The notes under the pieces are model-generated. The model was not told the DNA's origin and made no database searches. It worked only from the letters and a program-made list of their open reading frames with translations. The position numbers and the translations under genes were made by a program. DNA of 13,880 bases, taken from NCBI GenBank assembly GCA_035591015.1, contig JAXIUW010097782.1, positions 1 to 13,880 on the forward strand. The letters are read 5' to 3'. Numbering within the stretch: position 1 is the first letter of the stretch; each line of letters begins with the position of its first letter. Of this stretch, positions 9,601 through 13,880 are shown in pieces. Origin of the DNA: Cephalothrix simula. Lineage: Eukaryota > Nemertea > Palaeonemertea > Archinemertea > Cephalotrichidae.

Positions 9601-9825
9601 GCAAAGGGTGTAGAACGTTGTGTTGTTAAAATTAAAATCCGTCATGAGAAGTATAAATATTGTTTTTTAAGCGAAAATTGCAGAGTAATGTTATGCGCGG
9701 ATTAAAGAGCTATCACCTAAAAATTTATACGATGGAAATGAATAAGCTCGAGCCCCTTTGATAATAAAAGGATTTTGTTACAGGAAGGTATTAGATCTTA
9801 TCCTTTTGGTTACATTAAAATGTGA
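6662..9825 (+). pseudogene. Decayed protein-primed-type family B DNA polymerase, right copy
   Basis: The same gene as the left copy, better kept at the N terminus. A frame from ATG (6662) runs through HSEPWFLARTH and EIPSLLSDGFDKIYSNF to TAA (6839-6841), then SYLR, TAA (6854-6856) and GSGWTLDSIVQ in the same frame. Onward come KISINVFGFEDEKLF and HVDLLLITQGEKRHY (7110-7240), a shifted zinc finger (7300-7365), PFISSCALEC (7454-7483), the endonuclease VII-like module (7753-7866), LRGG, motif A with Asp at 8600-8602, LMSNAIFGKCGENLRK (9058-9105) then TGA, LNKPMNIGLVILDISKE, motif C TDTD (9355-9366), DFVGLRPKFYSVIYDNDKE (9532-9588), and a C terminus near QEGIRSYPFGY ending at TGA (9823-9825). About 3.16 kb long, full length for the family apart from small deletions. 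Many frameshifts make it non-functional. Confidence 0.9.
7753..7866 (+). other. Endonuclease VII-like Cys/His module, right copy
   Basis: This encodes CSICGSD, then VRDHCH and GKFRGAAHQGCNLNY in one frame. All Cys and His positions of the CxxC / DHCH / H-x3-N pattern are present, unlike the left copy, where one His is Tyr. It sits between the exonuclease-like region and the palm motifs, its usual place in this polymerase family. Confidence 0.8.
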
Positions 9826-10330
9826 GGTTTTTTGTGGTGTTCTAGATTGCTCAGACATGTTTTTTGTTCATCCAATGAGAAGAGAGGGATTTTTTTCTTG
9901 TTCTCGGAAATTTTTTAATATCAAGAGAGCTTAACGCTCGATCGTTAATTAAGGAGGCGGTGAGGATAGTATATTTCACTTTAAAGGGGAAAAAATGCAT
10001 GCGATCGCATAATTGTATCAATTACATTCTACCTCATATCCCGAGGGAAGCATTTCATATTCTAACACCACATTTTGGTGGTTAGATGGTGAATCTAGCA
10101 TATTAATGATTTACAGGTATCAACTGAATATGTTGTATAAGAGTTGTATATATTTAGCTTATTCTCTGCAGTTGAAAAAAATTTAAAAACATAATAAAAA
10201 AATATATATAATATTAAAAATAAATAAAATAATATAATGAAAATTTAAAAAATGCGTGTATTTGGTGTGTCTATATAATGTGCTTTTTTGAATTATATTT
10301 TTCGGCTATATTTCAGGAGCTGCATTTGCA
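9826..10330. other. Non-coding tail of the right arm
   Basis: The first 200 bases match 1706-1911 inverted, including the 18-base near-palindrome (9931-9948). At 10000-10011 there is a perfect 12-base palindrome, ATGCGATCGCAT. A hairpin, TCTAACACCA / GGTGGTTAGA, lies at 10061-10086 within sequence missing from the left arm. Bases 10185-10255 are nearly pure A/T and expanded relative to the left arm. No gene was seen. Confidence 0.55.
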
Positions 10331-10735
10331 CAAATGCTGGTCACAACTATCTGATTGTTATAAACACAATAATTGCTTATGGCATGTTCACGAGGTATTC
10401 TCGGGTCCCCATTCCTTATCGACTATACATGTCGATTGGGAGACAGACACTTCTCAAGTTCCCAACTTGAGGTCCACTTTCCTAATCGAATATAAACTCT
10501 GATGGGAGGCAGGCAAAAATCATACGTTTTCTGCGCGAATGCAACTAAACAGATACATTGTTGAACACTCAACGAGCTGATTGTTATAAACGCAAAATAA
10601 GCTTACAAACGTATCGGATATAATTAATATTTGAGGCCCAAACATTTTTATATCTCATCTCAGGTCGAAATTCCCATCGACTATAAACGTTGACTGGGAG
10701 ACTGACAATTGGGGAAAAGTGTTTGAAACGTGTAT
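10330..10735. repeat. Subterminal degenerate tandem repeats, right arm
   Basis: Mirror of 110-510. The ATCTGATTGTTATAAACAC-type motif occurs near 10350 and 10576. The block with CGACTATA, then TGGGAGAC, occurs near 10420-10450, 10483-10512 and 10678-10708. Both arms keep the same order, so the array predates the palindrome. Confidence 0.7.
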
Positions 10736-10850
10736 AACGAAATTCAAAATTGCTTTTTAACACTACTCGAGAGTAAGAATGGATATCATTCATAATATCA
10801 TGTCAGGTTCCCAAGGCCTTCGAAATGACTATCATCTCGTAAAATTGTGA

Positions 10851-11134
10851 GGGAAAAGCAAATAATTCACAATCGCTTGCTAAAACCATGTATACGTAAA
10901 AGCAAAATACTTCAATAATATCGTGCGATGTCACGCACCCGTAAAAGCAAAATAATTCAATAAAATCGCGCGATGTCCACCTATCCGTCTATAAAAATTT
11001 ACATAATCAATGATAGGTCACGTGAACGTCAAGTGAAGGCCATCTGTGCGGGAAAAAAGCAAATCAAAATAATCGTGCGATGGCACGCACCTATCTATAA
11101 ATCATTGATAGGTCATGCGTCAAGAGAAGGCCAT
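10851..11134 (+). repeat. A-B tandem repeat, about 110-bp unit
   Basis: Module A has the form AAAAGCAAAAT, then ATCGTGCGATGTCACGCACC, at about 10895-10940, 10940-10982 and 11049-11091, with a diverged start at 10851. Module B has the form CTATAAA, then ATTGATAGGTCA and AAGGCCAT, at 10982-11043 and 11091-11134. The order is A-A-B-A-B. It lies just outside the right palindrome arm, has no coding content, and is of unknown nature. Confidence 0.7.
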
Positions 11135-11175
11135 TAGCGTTTTTGCGATAGCGATCAGCAGTATAGGTCACGCGA

Positions 11176-11183
11176 TGACGTCA
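11176..11183. promoter_or_regulatory. Perfect CRE-like octamer TGACGTCA
   Basis: The palindromic octamer TGACGTCA is the full consensus cAMP-response element. It may be chance, or part of the nearby CG-containing repeats; no gene with a supported start lies close by. Confidence 0.2.
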
Positions 11184-11204
11184 CAATGTTACGCGAGGAC
11201 ACGA

Positions 11205-11232
11205 GGTCAGGTCATGAGGTCAGGTCAGGTCG
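11205..11232 (+). repeat. Cluster of GGTCA pentamers
   Basis: GGTCA occurs at 11205, 11210, 11218 and 11223, followed by GGTCG at 11228. Three copies are preceded by A and match the AGGTCA nuclear-receptor half site, but the 5-base tandem spacing does not match the usual DR1-DR5 layouts. A short slippage repeat is the simplest reading. Confidence 0.45.
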
Positions 11233-11267
11233 AAGTGATCGTAGAACCGCCCTTTACCAACTACTTG

Positions 11268-11690
11268 CTTTTTATGCGTAACGTGTAACCATAGCAACAA
11301 GAGAATGCTGGTTTCTCTTTATTTTAATAAAAAAAAAGAAAGTGCACCAGATCATCACAAGGGACCTAAATCTTACCAAATCTCAACTAAGGCTGATGTG
11401 CATTTTGTGCGTAATGTGACCTTAGCAACAGGAGTTCACTAATTATTTAAATGAAAACTGGCAAGAAGCAATATACTGGTAACCCTGTTTATTTTGAAAT
11501 GAACATGCTGGGAACCAGATCACACTAACATCACGAATTTTGCTTGTATGTTTTCCGTGCATAACGTGATCATAACATGAGTATGTTTACAGTTTATTTT
11601 GATAGGAACAGGCATGGAAACAGATCGTCACACAAATATCACAAAAAGCTTATACCCTTTTTGTGCGTAACGTTCGTATGCCAGGAAAAT
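11268..11690 (+). repeat. Degenerate tandem repeat, roughly 110-145-bp unit
   Basis: The motif TTTTGTGCGTAACGTGACC followed by ATAGCAACA recurs in varied form near 11268, 11403, 11551 and 11658. The companion block with TTTATTTTGA and GGAAACAGATC, then ATCAC, recurs near 11314-11358, 11487-11535 and 11592-11642. Nothing coding was recognised. Confidence 0.6.
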
Positions 11691-11942
11691 GTTGTATTGA
11701 GCACAAACTATAGGCCTACTTACCTATTGGCAATTTAATACATCAAAGGGGGTAAAAATAACATAAATTGCCGCCCCTCGTGCCCAACTGCCTGGTACTC
11801 TTAACATACACATCAATCGCACAAAGTGAACTTTGCAAAAGAAAGTTTACCCTATAGGTTGAGGTGTTTACTCTGTAATGAATTTAGTAATTTAAAGCGA
11901 ACTGACTGACGTAGATCTTCTGATAAAATGCACCGTGAATTG
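11691..11942. other. No recognised feature
   Basis: AT-rich sequence without gene, clear repeat or element boundary between two tandem arrays. Confidence 0.5.
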
Positions 11943-12130
11943 TCTGCACATCATTTACATAACTCTACAGCTTTTATGCATCTTCTAAAAAGTGCATTTG
12001 CTGCACATCATTTACATTTTGTAAACTCTACAGCTTTTATGCATTGTGCATCTTCTAAAAAGTTCATTGTCTGCGCATCATTTACATTTTGTAAACCCTA
12101 CAGCTTTTCAGCATTCAACTGCATCTTCTT
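11943..12130 (+). repeat. Minisatellite-like triplicate, about 57-70-bp unit
   Basis: CTGCACATCATTTACAT, then CTCTACAGCTTTTATGCA and CATCTTCTAAAAAGT, starts at 11944, again at 12001 and, with changes (CTGCGCATC), at 12071. Copy 1 lacks the TTTTGTAAA insert seen in the other two. The 90-residue open frame across it (11928-12200) is a by-product: its peptide repeats with the DNA and has no protein-family features. Confidence 0.75.
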
Positions 12131-13089
12131 TAAATATACGTCTAGCTACTCGATATTAGCAGCATTTTTAGTTTATTTTCTATCTACGTCAGTCCATTAA
12201 CAGCCATAATTTGTTGGAGTTAGTTTTAATACCAAAATTTCTTTGGTTACCAATTAAATTTTGGTCACCAGTGGCGTAAATCTGTCATGCGGGCTTTCCA
12301 CCAGTTGCCCTTAGTGTATGTATGACATTTCAAAGATGAAGTCATCAGAGTTTGCCCGGGGATATTGGATACATGAAGTTAAAGTTTTATTTGAAATTAC
12401 AACATTTTATTTTTATTTGAAATTACCACAATAAATATTTTCAACACCTCTGGCTCTAGTCTAGAATCTAGACTCTTATCTGGCCTTTGCAAGATGTCAA
12501 TGGAAAATCTCTGGAGATTTAAAATCGAATGGTGTGATTTTTGGTCATAGTTTCAAGTATATACTATAAACTTCAAAATAATAATTTGTATGATAAATAC
12601 TTGGAACATAGACGTATCATCATTTGGACATATTTGGAAAGAGTGTTTTCGCGTCCTCGACTACAAGTTTACTCTTACTGCGTCATCCGTCCTAATTATT
12701 GGAATCATCAGATAGGAGGTTGAGAATGGCCTTTCAATAAATTTGTGAAACTTCACTTTGAACTACGTTTCTCACCCTAAGAATTATGGTTTTAAAACTA
12801 ACTCCACTCTAGTCTGCTAAAGGGTACCTTAATTCTCCTGCTATTACTGAATAATAAAAAATAATTGATCCTGTGTAAACGGTATCGGCATTCTTGTGTA
12901 TATTAAGAATAGAAAAGCCGGACGAAAGAAGCCGGCTGTCAGTGTCCCCCGTAAAAAATCATTATTATCTCTATATTTTTATCCTACGATATATATAAGG
13001 GACACTAGACACTTGACTTTACCACACTGGTTAACCTCATCAGTGCAGTGCTTTGAATACCATGCTCCTGTGTAAAAGCTGATGCAGTT
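12131..13089. other. Unassigned AT-rich region with small symmetric motifs
   Basis: No gene was recognised. Visible details are an exact 16-base direct repeat TTTTATTTGAAATTAC (12385-12400 and 12411-12426), a palindrome AGTCTAGA-A-TCTAGACT (12458-12474), AGCCGGCT (12930-12937), and inverted AGTGTCCC / GGGACACT arms of 8 bases around a loop of about 50 bases (12941-13006). A 60-codon open frame at 12541-12723 has no recognisable domain and is judged chance. Confidence 0.5.
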
Positions 13090-13350
13090 TTGATCATTCA
13101 TAATTTATGATTTTTCTTCAACAATGAATTACATAATTTACCGTAACTTCATCGATTGAATGCCAAAATATTTGGTCACCTAAGCTGCTGAAGCAGTGTC
13201 TATAATTTATAATTCTGAACCTTTCTTCAATAATTATTCAACTTCAATAATTGAATGTCAATTGTTTTTAGCCTGCTGAGTGCTGACGTAGTGTAATCTA
13301 TAATTCTGAACTTATCATCAATCATTGAATGCCAAATGGTTGGTCACTAT
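13090..13350 (+). repeat. Degenerate tandem repeat, about 50-100-bp unit
   Basis: Three units share CTATAATTTATAATTCTGAAC, or a shortened form, followed by TTCTTCAATAATT, ATTGAATGCCAAAT and TTGGTCAC. They start near 13093, 13200 and 13297; the third is shorter. CTGCTGA with a following GTGT block joins the first two units. No coding content. Confidence 0.6.
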
Positions 13351-13813
13351 TATTAATACTTTAGTTTGTGGAGCATGAATTTCTTGAAGAAAATGTAATC
13401 TAATAAACTCTGAATGAGTATGCAATGCGAAAAATGCTAAAATCTTTCTTTATCCATGAAGGATCTCGAATTACTCTAATGGTGATAGATTATCATCAAA
13501 TATGATGGGAATTATCAGCTTTATTTTGGCTGGAGAAATGATCTGAATTTTCTCCCGTCAGCTTTTTAAAGATGCTTGTGTTGCTTTACAAAAATATATA
13601 GCTTATAGCCAACATAGAGTATAAATTATTTCAGCCTTTACTAACGTTTTTAAAATGTAAATTTTCTAGGTTCAGGTTTTTTTTTAAAGAGATTAAACAG
13701 TTTATTATATATTATTTCAGATGGGGTCTGATTATTTATATAATAACAAGAGAACTCTTCACAGAAACATGTTTGACTTATGCTTACATGTTAAAAATTC
13801 TTTTTTAATTTTT
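13351..13813. other. No recognised gene; AT-rich
   Basis: The stretch contains a poly-T/A run (13675-13690) and a pyrimidine tract ending TTATTTCAG (13712-13720) that could act as a splice acceptor. It is followed by ATGGGG, but the frame is not supported long enough to call an exon. An AATAAA at 13402-13407 is not convincing as a polyadenylation signal. Confidence 0.4.
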
Positions 13814-13880
13814 AGCTCACATGACAACGTCAATGTGAGCTATTGCTATCGCCCTGAGTCTGTGTGTGTGTCTGTCTGTC
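13814..13880 (+). repeat. Hairpin-headed interspersed repeat with TGTC microsatellite, cut by window end
   Basis: AGCTCACATGAC and GTCAATGTGAGCT (13814-13841) form a 12-13-base stem with one bulge and a 3-base loop. TATTGCTATCGCCC follows, then GT and CTGT runs to the last base. AGCTCAC...GTGAGCTATTG blocks followed by short simple repeats are, from memory, abundant interspersed repeats in several marine invertebrates. Clade and family are not assigned. Confidence 0.6.

Larger units (their letters stand above)
6625..10750. repeat. Right arm of the giant imperfect palindrome
   Basis: This is the reverse complement of 75-5393, opening with ATATGTAAAAACACAC at the inner end (6629-6644) and running to the GTTTGAAACGTGTATAA block near 10722-10738. 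It lacks the two large left-arm insertions. Its private changes include a segment of about 17 bases lost near 8428 and an AT-rich expansion at about 10185-10255. Beyond about 10750 similarity to the window start is too weak to claim. Confidence 0.9.

Noticed and set aside
1912-9825. Complete Polinton or integrated virus
   Set aside because: Only the polymerase is visible. No integrase, protease, packaging ATPase or capsid fragments were recognised in any frame.
75-10750. Palindrome as a sequencing or assembly fold-back artefact
   Set aside because: The arms differ by scattered substitutions, private frameshifts and insertions of 320 and about 1,080 bases, which a recent artefact would not show. 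Only long reads can settle it fully.
10851-11134. CRISPR-like array
   Set aside because: Units are adjacent and diverged, without uniform spacers, and the window is eukaryotic.
11928-12200. 90-codon open frame on plus
   Set aside because: Its peptide periodicity follows the minisatellite unit, and there is no support for coding use.
12541-12723. 60-codon open frame on plus
   Set aside because: No recognisable motif, no repeat copy, and length expected by chance in AT-rich DNA.
13712-13725. Possible 3' splice site before ATGGGG
   Set aside because: No supported reading frame or matching donor; pyrimidine tracts followed by AG are frequent in such DNA.

Overview
This is AT-rich, intron-scale eukaryotic DNA with no intact gene. 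Dense short interspersed elements, degenerate tandem repeats and remnants of a DNA-virus-like polymerase suggest an invertebrate animal, perhaps marine. The clade cannot be fixed from sequence alone. No rRNA, tRNA, CRISPR array or bacterial-type operon was seen.

The main structure is a giant imperfect palindrome covering about the first 10.75 kb. The left arm (about 75-5393) and the right arm (about 6625-10750) are reverse complements of each other. Each arm carries one decayed copy of the same gene: a family B DNA polymerase of the protein-primed Polinton/Maverick-adintovirus type, with an N-terminal zinc finger and an endonuclease VII-like Cys/His module. The two copies stand head to head, left on minus and right on plus. 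By eye the arms match at roughly nineteen bases in twenty over a 240-base coding stretch near 3080-3334 / 8440-8680. They share some inactivating changes, including an in-frame TAG and loss of an exonuclease aspartate, and differ in many others. The element was therefore already defective when the two copies separated, and both kept decaying afterwards. No integrase, capsid, protease or packaging ATPase gene is visible.

The arms are broken by later insertions. The left arm carries about 1.08 kb (622-1705) holding two short inverted-terminal-repeat elements (770-1177 and 1280-1656), plus about 320 bases at 5006-5328. The spacer (5394-6624) holds a hAT-like miniature element packed with CCGAAC-type repeats (5423-6063) and a foldback element (6074-6255).

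From about 10.75 kb to the end the window is single-copy-looking AT-rich DNA with four families of degenerate tandem repeats (10851-11134, 11268-11690, 11943-12130, 13090-13350). It ends in a short hairpin repeat leading into a TGTC microsatellite that runs off the edge. No host gene could be supported there.
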